A stretch of 64,000 bases of DNA, taken from NCBI GenBank assembly GCA_001507425.1, contig LMAJ01000004.1:1-64000 (forward strand), read 5' to 3'. Every line of letters starts with the position of its first letter. Positions within the stretch are counted from its first letter, which is position 1. This DNA comes from Flavobacteriaceae bacterium CRH (GTDB lineage: Bacteria; Bacteroidota; Bacteroidia; Flavobacteriales; Flavobacteriaceae). Below, in pieces: positions 1 to 9,115 of this stretch. Position numbers and translations under genes: made by a program. The notes under the pieces were generated by a model. The model saw only the letters and a program-made list of their open reading frames with translations, had not been told where the DNA came from and searched no databases.

Positions 1-211
1 TCAGGATGACATAAAATGAGAATAAAAATCTATTTAAAATAACCACAATCTTGTCATCCTGACGGAGGAAGGATCACACTCGTAAATCGACACAGATTGG
101 CGATTATTCTTGCGGAGTTTCTATTGTGATCCTTCGTTTCTCAGGATGACATAAAATAAGAATAAAATCTATTTAAAATAACCACAATCTTGTGATCCTT
201 CGTTTCTCATA
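1..211. repeat. dispersed inverted-repeat element with flanking direct repeats
   Basis: Positions 53-150 form a unit with inverted arms: GTCATCCTGACG at the left and a right arm ending CAGGATGAC, with GGATCAC/GTGATCC inside the arms. About 50 bp at 1-53 are repeated almost exactly at 141-193, so the unit sits between direct repeats. Related units lie at 13453-13548 and 20877-20971. No gene is seen in this stretch. The element is non-coding and could act as a transcript-end hairpin or a miniature mobile repeat. That role is inference. Confidence 0.7.
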
Positions 212-264
212 ATGACAAACAAAAAAAAAGGTTCAACTTTTTCAAGTCAAACCTCTCTTATAAA

Positions 265-891
265 TTATTTTTTCTTTTTAGCTTTTGCCTTTTTCTTAGA
301 CTTCACTTTCTTTTTTGCAATTTTTTTAGCTTTAGCCTTATCCTTTGCTTTTTTAGCTTTCTCTTTTTTCTTAGCTGCAGCTTTTAGTTTCGCTTTTTTT
401 GCTTTTTCTTTCTTTTTGTCTTCTTTAGCTTTGTCTTTTTTCTTCGCTAATTTCTTTTTCTCTTTGTCCTTGTCCTTGTCTTTCACTTTTTTGGCTTTTT
501 TATTAGATTTATCTTTAGTAGTTTTTTCTTTTTTAACTACTTCCTTTGTATTTTCTTCTTTAGATTCTGTACCTGCAATTTTTTCCTCTTCTGTTTTAAC
601 AGCAGGAGTTAATACTTTTTTCGCAGGTGTTCTGCGGACAGTTGGCTTTGGTGTGGTTGTTGCCGCTGTTTTTACAGTAGGTTTTGCCGGAGCTTTTACC
701 GTTGTAGGTTTTGCAGTCGTTGAAGCAACAGGTTTTGCAGCTGTAGGAGCTTTTACTGGTGCAACTTTAGAAACTGGCGTTTTTGCAGGTGCTGTATTTT
801 CAACTTTTGTATCTTCTGCAGCTGGCTGCGGTGTGTTTGGTGTTGTGGAATCGATTTTCTCAGGGGTAATTTCTTCGTTGTTGTTTTCCAT
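265..891 (-). CDS. lysine/alanine/proline-rich histone H1-like protein
   Basis: A 208-residue low-complexity protein. Residues 1-20 are acidic. Residues about 20-95 are rich in Ala, Pro, Thr and Val with repeated APVKAPTA/TAKP-type units and an RRTPAKK stretch. Residues about 100-208 are almost entirely Lys, Ala, Asp and Glu and end in a run of lysines. This composition matches the C-terminal tails of eukaryotic H1 and bacterial H1-like DNA-binding proteins, so nucleoid or polyanion binding is plausible but unproven. No catalytic motif or signal peptide is seen. The opposite strand is also open over the same region, but that reading is a Phe/Leu-rich shadow of the lysine codons. Confidence 0.75.
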   Translation of the reverse strand: MENNNEEITPEKIDSTTPNTPQPAAEDTKVENTAPAKTPVSKVAPVKAPTAAKPVASTTAKPTTVKAPAKPTVKTAATTTPKPTVRRTPAKKVLTPAVKTEEEKIAGTESKEENTKEVVKKEKTTKDKSNKKAKKVKDKDKDKEKKKLAKKKDKAKEDKKKEKAKKAKLKAAAKKKEKAKKAKDKAKAKKIAKKKVKSKKKAKAKKKK

Positions 892-1156
892 ATTATTGCG
901 CTTTTAAATGAGAATATTATTAACAATGTAAACAAATTGTTAATTTACAGTTAAGTAAAGATAATTATAAAACAAGTTCGCCAATGTTAAGCTTTTCATT
1001 AATTTGAATAATTAATTTACTGATTATTAATTATTTAGTTTTTTATTGGAAAATAAAAAATGAAATCTCTTAACAATTCTACATGAAAAATGAAGTAAAT
1101 TACTGTATAATTAAAAATGCGGAAACGCTTTTGTTATAGAATTGGTTTTTAAAAAC
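892..1156. other. AT-rich intergenic region, no gene seen
   Basis: The gap between the lysine-rich gene and the rubredoxin-tailed gene is 386 bp long in total. This part is very AT-rich and has no open frame of note. It must hold the promoter of the leftward lysine-rich gene. I could not identify a convincing -33/-7 pair. Confidence 0.5.
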
Positions 1157-1252
1157 GAGTATCCTAGCCCCGATGGGAGGGAAAATCCTTTTGTGCGGTC
1201 CCGAGGCTTCGGGAGGCACAAAAGATTTGGAAGGACAGCGGGATTAGCTCCT
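1157..1252. repeat. structured dispersed repeat (CCTAGCCCCGAT type)
   Basis: The unit begins ATCCTAGCCCCGAT and ends AGCGGGATTAGCTCC, so its outer ends are largely complementary. An inner hairpin has GTGC and GCAC arms around a TCCCGAGGC/TTCGGGA stem, and CCTTTTGTG pairs with CACAAAAG. A related unit lies at 25381-25463. From general knowledge, elements of this form are common between genes in Flavobacterium. It could act as a transcript-end hairpin, but it has no strong U-tract. Confidence 0.65.
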
Positions 1253-1277
1253 AAAAATTATTCTGATAAATATTGAT

Positions 1278-2708
1278 TTAACTGACTACAACTTCCAACA
1301 CCTTAAAATTACTTTTAGGGCCATCACACAACGAACAACAATAGGTTTCGGCCAAATCTGTAAATAAAATTCCTTTTGGAATTCCCTGAGATTCATCACC
1401 ATATTCAGGATTATAAAGCGTTAAGCATTCCTGACATTGATAAATATCTAATTGTGGTTTTTCTTTTTTCTGTTGATTTTCTGTTGGTTCAGATGTGGAA
1501 TTTCCGAGTTCATCGAAATATCTTCTGCTTAATTCAATTAAAATTGTAGGCAGTTCGAGTTTGTCAATATCTTGCGAATGCACAATATATTCTCGTGTAT
1601 TGGCATCGAAATTCTTCGCAAATAAAACATTGTAAGTTTCGCGTATTTTAATAGATTCGAGAGCTGCCGGCAGTTCATTTTTTTCAATGACAATTGAAGT
1701 AAAATAATGGCCATCGCGATTGTATTCAGACAAACCAAATGTTAGCCCATAAGTGCTGATGTCAAATTGATCGAGTGTACGAACCAGAAAAGTTTTCAGG
1801 TTCAAAGCCCATTCCATAGCAACGGGCAAATGCCAGTTTAATTCTAAAAGAGAATGACGAACGTTGATTCCTTTTTTGCCGAGAAATTTCTCCCATTCGA
1901 GTTTTCGATCTTTTGGAATTCCTTTTATAATAAAGGATTTCCAGGGCGTGATACATATTTTTCCGATTTTGCAATCAAAACACAAATCGCACATTTCTTT
2001 CAGGAATTCTAAATCGTATAAATTATTTCTCCAATACAACCCCAGCCAGTATTGGTCAATTCCCATTCGGTTCATGCCTTCGTAATAGGGAAATGGATAA
2101 AACGGAACATTCAAAGGTTTATCGATGGTTCTGTTATTGGTGTCTAAAACTTCGCTGATAAGACTGAAAAGCATCTCAATTCCGTATGATTCATCTGCTA
2201 TTATTTTTTCGATTTCATAATAAAAAGTAGCAATGTCCCAACTGTAAATCAAAACCGGATACACTTCCATGCGTTGCCAATTTGGTAAACGAATGTAGAG
2301 ATACCAATAATCTTCGTGTTCTGAAGCTATAAAATTTAAATGCCCGGTAAACAACGGAACCAATTGCTGTTTGGGATCTGTGATGTTAACTTTGAGTTTT
2401 GGCTGATCCTTAAATTGCTCTAAAATGTACAGAAATTTATTTCCGGTAAGCCAATTGGTATTTCTGAAAATATCTGTAGAAACATAAGAGGAAACGATAT
2501 TATTGCCGCTTTTTTCATTTGGAAGCACAAAATGATGTTTTCCTATTTTTTCTTTATCTAAAGATTTTAAGCCTTTCGGAAAAATAATATCCTGCCTTGA
2601 ACCAAATGAAATAGAATCTAAACCTTGATTCAATGCAATATTAACAACTTCTCGAAGTTCTCCTGGGGAGATTACGCCTCCTTTTACTATAAGTCTTGTT
2701 AGTTCCAT
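1278..2708 (-). CDS. rubredoxin-tailed nitrite/sulfite reductase-like protein
   Basis: A 476-residue protein. The N-terminal part (about 1-400) resembles the ferredoxin-like half-domain fold of nitrite/sulfite reductases, including a start of the type VKGGVISPGELREV. The usual siroheme pattern (C-x5-C plus C-x3-C) is not present. Only a CDLCFDC group is seen near residue 240. The last 55 residues form a rubredoxin-type iron site (CQEC, then CSLC about 29 residues later). It follows the nitrate reductase gene on the same strand, with about 360 bp of repeat sequence between. A role as electron carrier or accessory factor to nitrate/nitrite reduction is inferred from this context. The exact reaction is unknown. 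Confidence 0.7.
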   Translation of the reverse strand: MELTRLIVKGGVISPGELREVVNIALNQGLDSISFGSRQDIIFPKGLKSLDKEKIGKHHFVLPNEKSGNNIVSSYVSTDIFRNTNWLTGNKFLYILEQFKDQPKLKVNITDPKQQLVPLFTGHLNFIASEHEDYWYLYIRLPNWQRMEVYPVLIYSWDIATFYYEIEKIIADESYGIEMLFSLISEVLDTNNRTIDKPLNVPFYPFPYYEGMNRMGIDQYWLGLYWRNNLYDLEFLKEMCDLCFDCKIGKICITPWKSFIIKGIPKDRKLEWEKFLGKKGINVRHSLLELNWHLPVAMEWALNLKTFLVRTLDQFDISTYGLTFGLSEYNRDGHYFTSIVIEKNELPAALESIKIRETYNVLFAKNFDANTREYIVHSQDIDKLELPTILIELSRRYFDELGNSTSEPTENQQKKEKPQLDIYQCQECLTLYNPEYGDESQGIPKGILFTDLAETYCCSLCDGPKSNFKVLEVVVS

Positions 2709-3069
2709 CGTTTTTTTGTTTTTTTAGTTTCAGGTTTTTTTTTGTTTCAGGTTTCAAGTTGTTGGATTGTGTAATCTAACCGAAGGTCACAAAGTTTTTT
2801 CGCAAAGTTTTTTAAGTTTTATATTCTTTGTGTAAAATGTTTCGATCGAAAAAGTTCACAAAGCCATGCGCTAAAATTTATCTCTAAAGCTTTTTCCACT
2901 TTGCAGTAAAATTTATTTTCAACGCTTTGTGAACTTTGGCCACTTATTAAACCTGCATTAAAAAATATTTGCGAAACTTTGCGAAAATCCTTTGCGCCCT
3001 CTGCGGTAAAATCTATGTTCAAAGTAAAATAACCTGAAACCTGAAACAAATAAAACCTAAAACAAATAT
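2709..3069. repeat. intergenic repeat region (CGCAAAG/CTTTGCG type)
   Basis: This 361-bp gap is filled with repeated direct and inverted copies of short phrases such as CACAAAG, CGCAAAG, TTTGTGAA and TTTGCGCC, and with three copies of a GAAACCTGAAAC-like unit near both ends. A 76-codon open frame at 2819-3049 is a translation of this repeat, not a gene. Confidence 0.6.
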
Positions 3070-6000
3070 TTAAACTTTACACTTCGCTAAAATCTCTTTT
3101 ACTTCCGTTTTACAGCTTCCACAACCCAATCCTGCGCCTGTATTTTTACATAAATCAGTAAAATTGTTTACGCCGCTTTTTATGGTTTCTTCGATGTTTC
3201 CAGCTCCGACCTGACTGCAGGAACATACTAATTTTCCAAGAACAGGTTTTGCATTTGAGCTTCCCCTAAGCAATAAATTTCGTTTGTCTGATAATTCGAT
3301 TTTGCTTTCGATCATGGTTTTAAATTCGGCAAACTCATTTTTGTCGCCCATTAAGATTGCACCAACGAGCAAATCATCTTTTACGATGCATTTTTTGTAA
3401 TAACGTTTTTTCAAATCAGCGAAAATAATTTCTTCGTAAGAATCATCATTTTCAGGAATTTCAATATCGCCAATACTACATAAATTGATGTCTTCTAATT
3501 TCAGGATATTCATTAAAATAGAACCTTTGTAAAAACTGCTGATATCGCCCGCTAAAAAGTTAGCCAGAATATCGGCTTGCTCTTCGGCAGCAGAAGTGAT
3601 TCCGAATAATCGATTATTGAATTCAGCAATTTCTCCAATCGCATAAATATCAGGATTAGACGATTGCAAATACTGATTTACTTTTACACCACGTCCGCAA
3701 GCCAAACCGCTTTCTCTGGCAATTTCGATATTCGGAATTGTACCAATAGTGTAGACAATTGCATTTGCTGTAATGATTTTGCCGCTTTTTAAAGCAATTT
3801 CAAGTTCGTTTTCATTATCAGTTTCAAAAACGGTACTAACTTCATTGTCAAAATAAATCTGAATATCACGAAGCTGAACTTCTTCGGCCAGTAGTTTACT
3901 CGAAATTCGGTCTAATTGGCGTTCCATCAATCGGGAAGCCCTTTGAACAATGGTGGTTTTTACTTTTTTATGTTTTAAGGCAGCAGCTAATTCTAATCCC
4001 AATAAACCACCGCCAATAATAACGACGTGTTGCTCTTCGGGAGGTAAATTTGTGCTGTCAAGATGTTTTTTTAAACGATCTGCATCTTCTTTTCTTCTCA
4101 CCGTAAAACGTCCCGGAAGATGTAGCTGTGCATTTTCAGGAACAAACGGACGGCTTCCGGTGGCTATAATCAAAGAGTCAAAAGTATGCGTTTGCCCTAA
4201 ATTGTCTTTTATAGTTTTTTCGGCAGTATTAATTTTATCAATTGCTACCCCTGCTTTCATGGTAATATTTAGCTTGTTTAAAGCTTCACCATCTTTTACC
4301 TTTAAAAGTTGTTCCCAAGTAAATTCGCCCGTCATATATTCCGGAAGTAAAACGCGGTTGTAAAACGGATTTACTTCATTCGAAAACACAATGATTTCAT
4401 CGGTAGAATTGAACTCGCGATAGTTTTGAATAAATCGGAAAGACGCTGCTCCGGCACCAATAATGGCAATTTTTTGAAAAGGCTTTACATATTTTGTAAT
4501 CGAAACAGTTGTGTATTTAAAATCAGGTTCTTTTGAAACGGGATCAACAACGGTATTCGTTAAATTATTGGTTCTGTTTAAATCATTTTCTAGCTGTTTT
4601 CCCCAATGCATGGGCAGGAAAAGCACTTTTTCCCGAATGGTATCTGTTACTTTTGCTTTTACCCTAACTTCACCTTTTTTGCTGGTAACAGTTACTATAT
4701 CACCATTTTTAATTTCATTTTTATACGCATCAATTGGGTTTATTTCTAAAACCGGACTTGGGGTATGCGTCATTAAACGGGATACTTTTCCGGTTTTGGT
4801 CATCGTATGCCATTGATCCCGAACACGTCCTGTTGTTAGAATAAAAGGGAATTGCGGTGTTGGTTGTTCCGATGTATTTTCAATGTGTGTTGGTAAATTG
4901 AAAATGGCTTTTTGAGATGGTGTATAGAATTTTTTATCCGTAAAAAGGCGGGGCGTTCCCGGATGTCCGTAATCTGGAACCGGCCATTGAAAAGTGCCTT
5001 CGGTTTTTAAACGATGATAATTTAAAAATGAAATATCAATATTCGTGTTTTTGGTGAGCGCACAATGTTCTTTGTAAATTTCCTCGGCACTATTATAATT
5101 AAAACCATTAAAATTCATTTTTTTTGCAAACCGAATTAGGATTTCAATATCTGAAAGTGCTTCTCCGGGCGCATTGATTCCTTTTGGTAAATACGAAATA
5201 CGACGTTCAGAGTTGGTCATTGTACCTTCTTTTTCTAACCAACCGGCGGCTGGTAGTAATAAGTCGGCATATTTTGAAGTGTCTGCATTATGCGAAATAT
5301 CCTGAACGACTACAAATTTGGCATTTTGTAATGCCTTTTCAATTCTACGGGAATCGGGTAAACTCACTAACGGATTGGTACAGATTATCCAAACCGCTTT
5401 CATTTTTCCGGACTCGAGAGCTTCAAACATCTCAGTTGCGGTTAAACCCGGCTTGTCTGAAATTTCATCAACGCCCCAAAAATCAGCCACTTCTTTTCGA
5501 TGCTGCGGATTTGCAATGTCTTTGTGGGCGGCTAAAAGCGTTGCCATTCCGCCAACTTCACGTCCGCCCATTGCGTTGGGTTGTCCGGTTAAAGAAAACG
5601 GACCAGAACCCGGTTTTCCAATTTGTCCTGTTAATAAGGATAAATTTAGCAAAGCCGTATTTTTATCAACTCCCACGGCACTTTGATTAAGTCCCATTGC
5701 CCAAAGCGAAATAAATCCTTTTGCTTTTCCGATAATATCGGCGGCAAGTTTAATGTCGTTTACAGAAATTCCGCAAAGTTTAGAAGCCTTTTCTAAAGAC
5801 GTACTTAAAACTAAGTCTTTATACTGTTTAAAGTTTTCTGCATTATTTTTTACAAAATCATGATCTACATGTCCTTTTTCGATAATGCGTTTGGCAATGG
5901 CATGGTATAAAATAATATCAGATCCGGGAATAATCTGCAAATGCAAATCGGCGAAAGCTGCTGTATCTGTTCGCCTCGGATCTATAACAATAATTTTTAT

Positions 6001-6588
6001 TTTTGGATTTTTCTCTTTGTGTTTTTCAATTCTTCTGAATAAAATGGGATGGCACCAAGCTGGGTTTGCGCCTGTAATCAGGAAAGTATCGGCCAATTCA
6101 ATATCGTCGTAAGCTATTGGTACAGAATCTTCTCCGAAAGTTTTTTTATAACCGACAACAGCAGAACTCATACAAAGTCTGGAATTGGTATCGATATTAT
6201 TGGTCTTCAAAAAACCTTTTACCAGTTTATTTACGAGATAATATTCTTCGGTTAAACATTGGCCTGAAATATAAAAACCAACGCTGTCTGGTCCGTGTTT
6301 TTTTATAATAGAAGTAAAAACGGCTGCAGCGCGATCAAGAGCCGTATCCCAACTCACACGTTTGAGTGGATAGGATTTGCTGCCACGCATTTCAGGATAT
6401 AAAATCCGGTCTGAAGTATCATTCACTACGTAATGCAAATTCATTCCCTTCGAGCACAACATTCCTTTGTTGACAGGATGATCTTTGTCGCCCGTTACCA
6501 TTACAACATTTTTAGCATCGTTGGTAACAATGATACCGCAGCCAACGCCACAATACGAACAGGTAGTTTTGATTTTGGTATTTTGCAT
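3070..6588 (-). CDS. nasA: assimilatory nitrate reductase fused to flavoprotein and BFD modules
   Basis: A 1172-residue molybdenum enzyme that should reduce nitrate to nitrite in the cytoplasm. Residues 10-45 hold the N-terminal [4Fe-4S] motif C-x2-C-x3-C-x27-C. The molybdopterin oxidoreductase and dinucleotide-binding domains run to about 690. A second module from about 700 has an FAD motif IIGAGAAS and, near 850, an NAD(P) motif VVIIGGGLLGLEL. This is the architecture of the flavoprotein part of NirB. The C-terminus has a BFD-like [2Fe-2S] site (CSC, then CGSC). Nitrate reductases usually receive electrons from a separate subunit, but here the NAD(P)H-to-Mo path appears to be in one chain. 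The promoter carries a TACGTAT-AA-ATACGTA site, see 6659-6690. Confidence 0.9.
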   Translation of the reverse strand: MQNTKIKTTCSYCGVGCGIIVTNDAKNVVMVTGDKDHPVNKGMLCSKGMNLHYVVNDTSDRILYPEMRGSKSYPLKRVSWDTALDRAAAVFTSIIKKHGPDSVGFYISGQCLTEEYYLVNKLVKGFLKTNNIDTNSRLCMSSAVVGYKKTFGEDSVPIAYDDIELADTFLITGANPAWCHPILFRRIEKHKEKNPKIKIIVIDPRRTDTAAFADLHLQIIPGSDIILYHAIAKRIIEKGHVDHDFVKNNAENFKQYKDLVLSTSLEKASKLCGISVNDIKLAADIIGKAKGFISLWAMGLNQSAVGVDKNTALLNLSLLTGQIGKPGSGPFSLTGQPNAMGGREVGGMATLLAAHKDIANPQHRKEVADFWGVDEISDKPGLTATEMFEALESGKMKAVWIICTNPLVSLPDSRRIEKALQNAKFVVVQDISHNADTSKYADLLLPAAGWLEKEGTMTNSERRISYLPKGINAPGEALSDIEILIRFAKKMNFNGFNYNSAEEIYKEHCALTKNTNIDISFLNYHRLKTEGTFQWPVPDYGHPGTPRLFTDKKFYTPSQKAIFNLPTHIENTSEQPTPQFPFILTTGRVRDQWHTMTKTGKVSRLMTHTPSPVLEINPIDAYKNEIKNGDIVTVTSKKGEVRVKAKVTDTIREKVLFLPMHWGKQLENDLNRTNNLTNTVVDPVSKEPDFKYTTVSITKYVKPFQKIAIIGAGAASFRFIQNYREFNSTDEIIVFSNEVNPFYNRVLLPEYMTGEFTWEQLLKVKDGEALNKLNITMKAGVAIDKINTAEKTIKDNLGQTHTFDSLIIATGSRPFVPENAQLHLPGRFTVRRKEDADRLKKHLDSTNLPPEEQHVVIIGGGLLGLELAAALKHKKVKTTIVQRASRLMERQLDRISSKLLAEEVQLRDIQIYFDNEVSTVFETDNENELEIALKSGKIITANAIVYTIGTIPNIEIARESGLACGRGVKVNQYLQSSNPDIYAIGEIAEFNNRLFGITSAAEEQADILANFLAGDISSFYKGSILMNILKLEDINLCSIGDIEIPENDDSYEEIIFADLKKRYYKKCIVKDDLLVGAILMGDKNEFAEFKTMIESKIELSDKRNLLLRGSSNAKPVLGKLVCSCSQVGAGNIEETIKSGVNNFTDLCKNTGAGLGCGSCKTEVKEILAKCKV

Positions 6589-6658
6589 TAGAACTCGTTT
6601 TTGAATACTATTAAAATGAATTTCTTAGTCTAAGATAATTCACGTATAATGATGTAAA

Positions 6659-6690
6659 CAAAAATAAGTATTTTTACGTATAAATACGTA
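6659..6690 (-). promoter_or_regulatory. nitrate-type composite promoter of the nitrate reductase gene
   Basis: Read on the minus strand this is TACGTATTTATACGTA, 8 bp ending in TACT, then TATTTTTG, which fits the Bacteroidota -7 box TANNTTTG. The 16-bp block is a perfect inverted repeat of two heptamers spaced by 2 bp, the same 7-2-7 layout as E. coli NarL/NarP sites. The narK (12476-12507) and nirB (19255-19288) promoters share the plan. No -33 TTTG box is seen, which suits activator dependence. Binding by the local response regulator is inferred. Confidence 0.65.
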
Positions 6691-6773
6691 ATTTTTTGAA
6701 TTTAATTTTGATATCAAAAAGGATTGAAGAAACAGCGAATATTTAAAGTATTTTTTTTAAATAATATTTTTGT

Positions 6774-6797
6774 AGAGACGCACAGCAGTGCGTCTCT
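6774..6797. repeat. short hairpin AGAGACGCAC/GTGCGTCTCT
   Basis: A perfect 10-bp stem with a 4-base AGCA loop lies just after the methyltransferase stop codon. On the minus strand it is followed by TACAAAAATATT rather than a clean U-tract, so it is at best a weak terminator. It may also be a dispersed hairpin repeat. Confidence 0.5.
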
Positions 6798-6810
6798 AAG
6801 TCGGGTAAAT

Positions 6811-7431
6811 TTATTTTTTCTTTCCAATAAATCGAATTACAGAACCTTTTCCGTTATGGAATAAACCTTCGTTTAGTTCGATTTCTTTTTCTTCTAATTG
6901 AATGATTTCATAATTAGAAAAGTCAGACTGAATTTCTTCAACAGAAAATAAAGATTCAATGTCTTTTGGCCCGCCCACTTTATCGTTTATGGCCAGATAT
7001 TCGAGGTGTTTTTTACTGAAAGCTTCAAAAATGATGATTCCATTTTTACGTAAATATTTGTCAAGTGTTTTATGTATCGAAGATTTAATTTCAGCAGGAA
7101 AGTGAGCATAAATTAAAGCAATAGCATCAAATTGTTCGGGTTGATAATGTAGCGATTCTAATTCTCCAACCTGATAATCGATTGAAACATTGTTGACTTC
7201 TGCCAGTTTTAAGGCTTTGTTTTTTCCTTCGGCACTAATATCAAAAGCAGCAACTTTCCAACCTAATTTTGCTGCAAAAACCGCATTTCGGCCTTCGCCT
7301 TCGGCAGGAAAAAGAATAGATCCGGGGTTTAATTTTTCGATTTGCTCTTTGAAATAATTATTGGGTTCTTCGCCATATGCAAATTCTTCATTGCTGTAGC
7401 GATCGTCCCATCTTTGAGTCCAATTGTTCAT
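6811..7431 (-). CDS. class I SAM-dependent methyltransferase
   Basis: A 206-residue protein that starts [23 protein letters not shown], as in small TehB/thiopurine-type methyltransferases. The SAM-binding region is [18 protein letters not shown] at about residues 38-55. The glycine-rich motif I is in the variant form PAEGEGRN. An acidic motif AAFDIS follows and then a C-terminal substrate region. The substrate is not known. The gene follows the endonuclease/phosphatase gene with only a few bases between, so they are probably co-transcribed. Confidence 0.75.
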   Translation of the reverse strand: MNNWTQRWDDRYSNEEFAYGEEPNNYFKEQIEKLNPGSILFPAEGEGRNAVFAAKLGWKVAAFDISAEGKNKALKLAEVNNVSIDYQVGELESLHYQPEQFDAIALIYAHFPAEIKSSIHKTLDKYLRKNGIIIFEAFSKKHLEYLAINDKVGGPKDIESLFSVEEIQSDFSNYEIIQLEEKEIELNEGLFHNGKGSVIRFIGKKK

Positions 7432-7434
7432 GGT

Positions 7435-8148
7435 TTATATATTAAATGTAATGATTAAAGGTTTGTGGTCACTGTGTAAAGTCCAATCTTGATAAGTGCC
7501 AACTTCGACGCTTTCTAAAGTTTCGATAAAATCATTTGAGGCAAAACAATAATCAAGATGATAAGGTTTGTTTTCGTGACGATACATGTATAAAGTTGGA
7601 TGTTCTTCTTTACCTTGTATCTGATTAAAATATTTATGATAAGTACTAAAAATATTCTTTTCACCTAATTTATTTACCACAGTTGTATGATTTCCTTCAC
7701 GACGTGGTTTGTCCCAAATAGTATTGCTGTTGAAATCGCCAATTAATATCGTTCTGTTTTCTGAAAGTAAATCTTCATAATAATTGATAGCTTTCCAAAC
7801 CTGAGTTACGTATGCGCCATCTTTATCTGCCGGATTATTGGCCCAAACGGCAAACAAAGTAAAATCTACTTTTCCGCCCGTTACGGCAATTGGTAAAATA
7901 TTTTTGAAATCAGGATTATGACAATCCAACAATTGAAAGCGATAATCGCTGTAAGAGAAAACGCCAACTCCCTTATTCGGATTTGTTCCGTACCAAAGAA
8001 TATCTGATGGCGTCTTTATATTGGTTGGAAAAATAAGTTTCTCAGGATTTTCACATTCTGAAATTACGGCAATATCAGGATTATGAGCCAGAATGAATCC
8101 GGCTTTTTTTCTAAATGCCATATTGCAATTCCAGGCTATGATTTTCAT
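7435..8148 (-). CDS. endonuclease/exonuclease/phosphatase family protein
   Basis: A 237-residue EEP-fold metal-dependent phosphoesterase. Family landmarks are the N-terminal IIAWNCNMAFR, an acidic ISECENPE metal-ligand region, the central LIGDFNSN (Asp/Asn catalytic pair), and the C-terminal SDHKPLIITF (Asp-His catalytic end). There is no signal peptide, so it is probably cytoplasmic. The natural substrate (DNA repair intermediate, lipid or other phosphodiester) cannot be told from sequence. It directly precedes the methyltransferase gene. Confidence 0.85.
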   Translation of the reverse strand: MKIIAWNCNMAFRKKAGFILAHNPDIAVISECENPEKLIFPTNIKTPSDILWYGTNPNKGVGVFSYSDYRFQLLDCHNPDFKNILPIAVTGGKVDFTLFAVWANNPADKDGAYVTQVWKAINYYEDLLSENRTILIGDFNSNTIWDKPRREGNHTTVVNKLGEKNIFSTYHKYFNQIQGKEEHPTLYMYRHENKPYHLDYCFASNDFIETLESVEVGTYQDWTLHSDHKPLIITFNI

Positions 8149-8187
8149 TTAGTGAAGGGTTTTATTTTTTTTAAAATTAATTTTTGG

Positions 8188-8967
8188 TTAAATTTTTATT
8201 CCTATAAATTTCCAAAAATTAAATTTTCTTTTTTTACCACTCTCTTCGGGTTTATATTCTTTAATTTCTACCTTTTCACGATCTCTGACTACAATCCCAA
8301 AATGATTTCCAAAATTTGAATTTATCCGCTCAAATTTCCCAAGTGAAAGCATTTTATCATTTATTTGTTTTCCATCTGCATGATCTTCATAAATCTTGAC
8401 AGATAAAGGTTTATAATCAGATGTTGATTTTATAAAATTAGTAAAAAAGTATGGATCTAAATCTCCAAATTCAAGACTGAAAACAAGTGGAACTTCAATC
8501 ATTTGTCCGGTTTCTTTATTTTCAAACCCACAATGAAAACCATGAAAAAAGTATCTCCATTCTTTAAATTTTCCAGTTTGTTTGTTGTTTCTTAAGTACT
8601 GATTAAATGTTATCCACGGACAATCTGAATCTATCGTAACTTTAAGTTGTTCAGCGAGTCCGAAAATTAACTTTTTACCTAATTCTCTATAATCCTTAGC
8701 GCAATTCTCAAAAAATAATTGATGTTCTTCAATTTCTTGATCTGTAATTAATTTTGCAATATTAATTTCTGGGTTTAAATGATGAATTCCAATTTGAAAA
8801 CCCTGCAATTCTTTTTTTAAATTTTCACCAATAGATTCTCGTTGACTTTGAACTGAATTTTGAAAAATAATTTTTAAGGTTTGGGTTCTGGGTATTTTTC
8901 TAATTTCTTCTAATGAAGGAATTTTATCAATTGAATCTATTGTTATTATTTCTGTTGTTCTTTTCAA
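8188..8967 (-). CDS. uncharacterised protein, possibly DUF6896-like
   Basis: A 259-residue soluble protein. The central part, WRYFFHGFHCGFENKETG then PLVFSLEFGDLDPYFF, looks like a compact conserved domain that I tentatively associate with DUF6896. The C-terminus is basic (GKKRKFNFWKF). No catalytic residues are recognisable. It is not obviously part of the nitrate region around it. Function is unknown. Confidence 0.55.
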   Translation of the reverse strand: MKRTTEIITIDSIDKIPSLEEIRKIPRTQTLKIIFQNSVQSQRESIGENLKKELQGFQIGIHHLNPEINIAKLITDQEIEEHQLFFENCAKDYRELGKKLIFGLAEQLKVTIDSDCPWITFNQYLRNNKQTGKFKEWRYFFHGFHCGFENKETGQMIEVPLVFSLEFGDLDPYFFTNFIKSTSDYKPLSVKIYEDHADGKQINDKMLSLGKFERINSNFGNHFGIVVRDREKVEIKEYKPEESGKKRKFNFWKFIGIKI

Positions 8968-9042
8968 TATATCAGTTTAAATGATAAAAATAATTTCAAT
9001 CAAATATAGTAAAAGAATATTCCAAAATATTCAAAAAAAATA

Positions 9043-9067
9043 CCCTTTTCCAAAACTGAAAAAAGGG
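9043..9067 (-). terminator. probable terminator of the 121-residue gene
   Basis: Arms CCCTTTTC and GAAAAAAGGG with a short loop. On the minus strand the hairpin is followed by a run of T. It lies about 50 bp past the stop codon at 9116. Confidence 0.6.
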
Positions 9068-9115
9068 CAAATTATAAATGTATATTTTAGAAAAATCTAT
9101 TCCTTAAAAGTAATC

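Noticed and set aside
212-907. 231-codon Phe/Leu-rich frame on the plus strand
   Set aside because: It is the complement of the lysine-rich gene. Long runs of AAG/AAA codons leave the opposite strand open as TTT/CTT.
2819-3049. 76-codon open frame on the minus strand
   Set aside because: It is a translation of the CGCAAAG/TTTGTG repeat region. Frames of this kind recur wherever such repeats occur.
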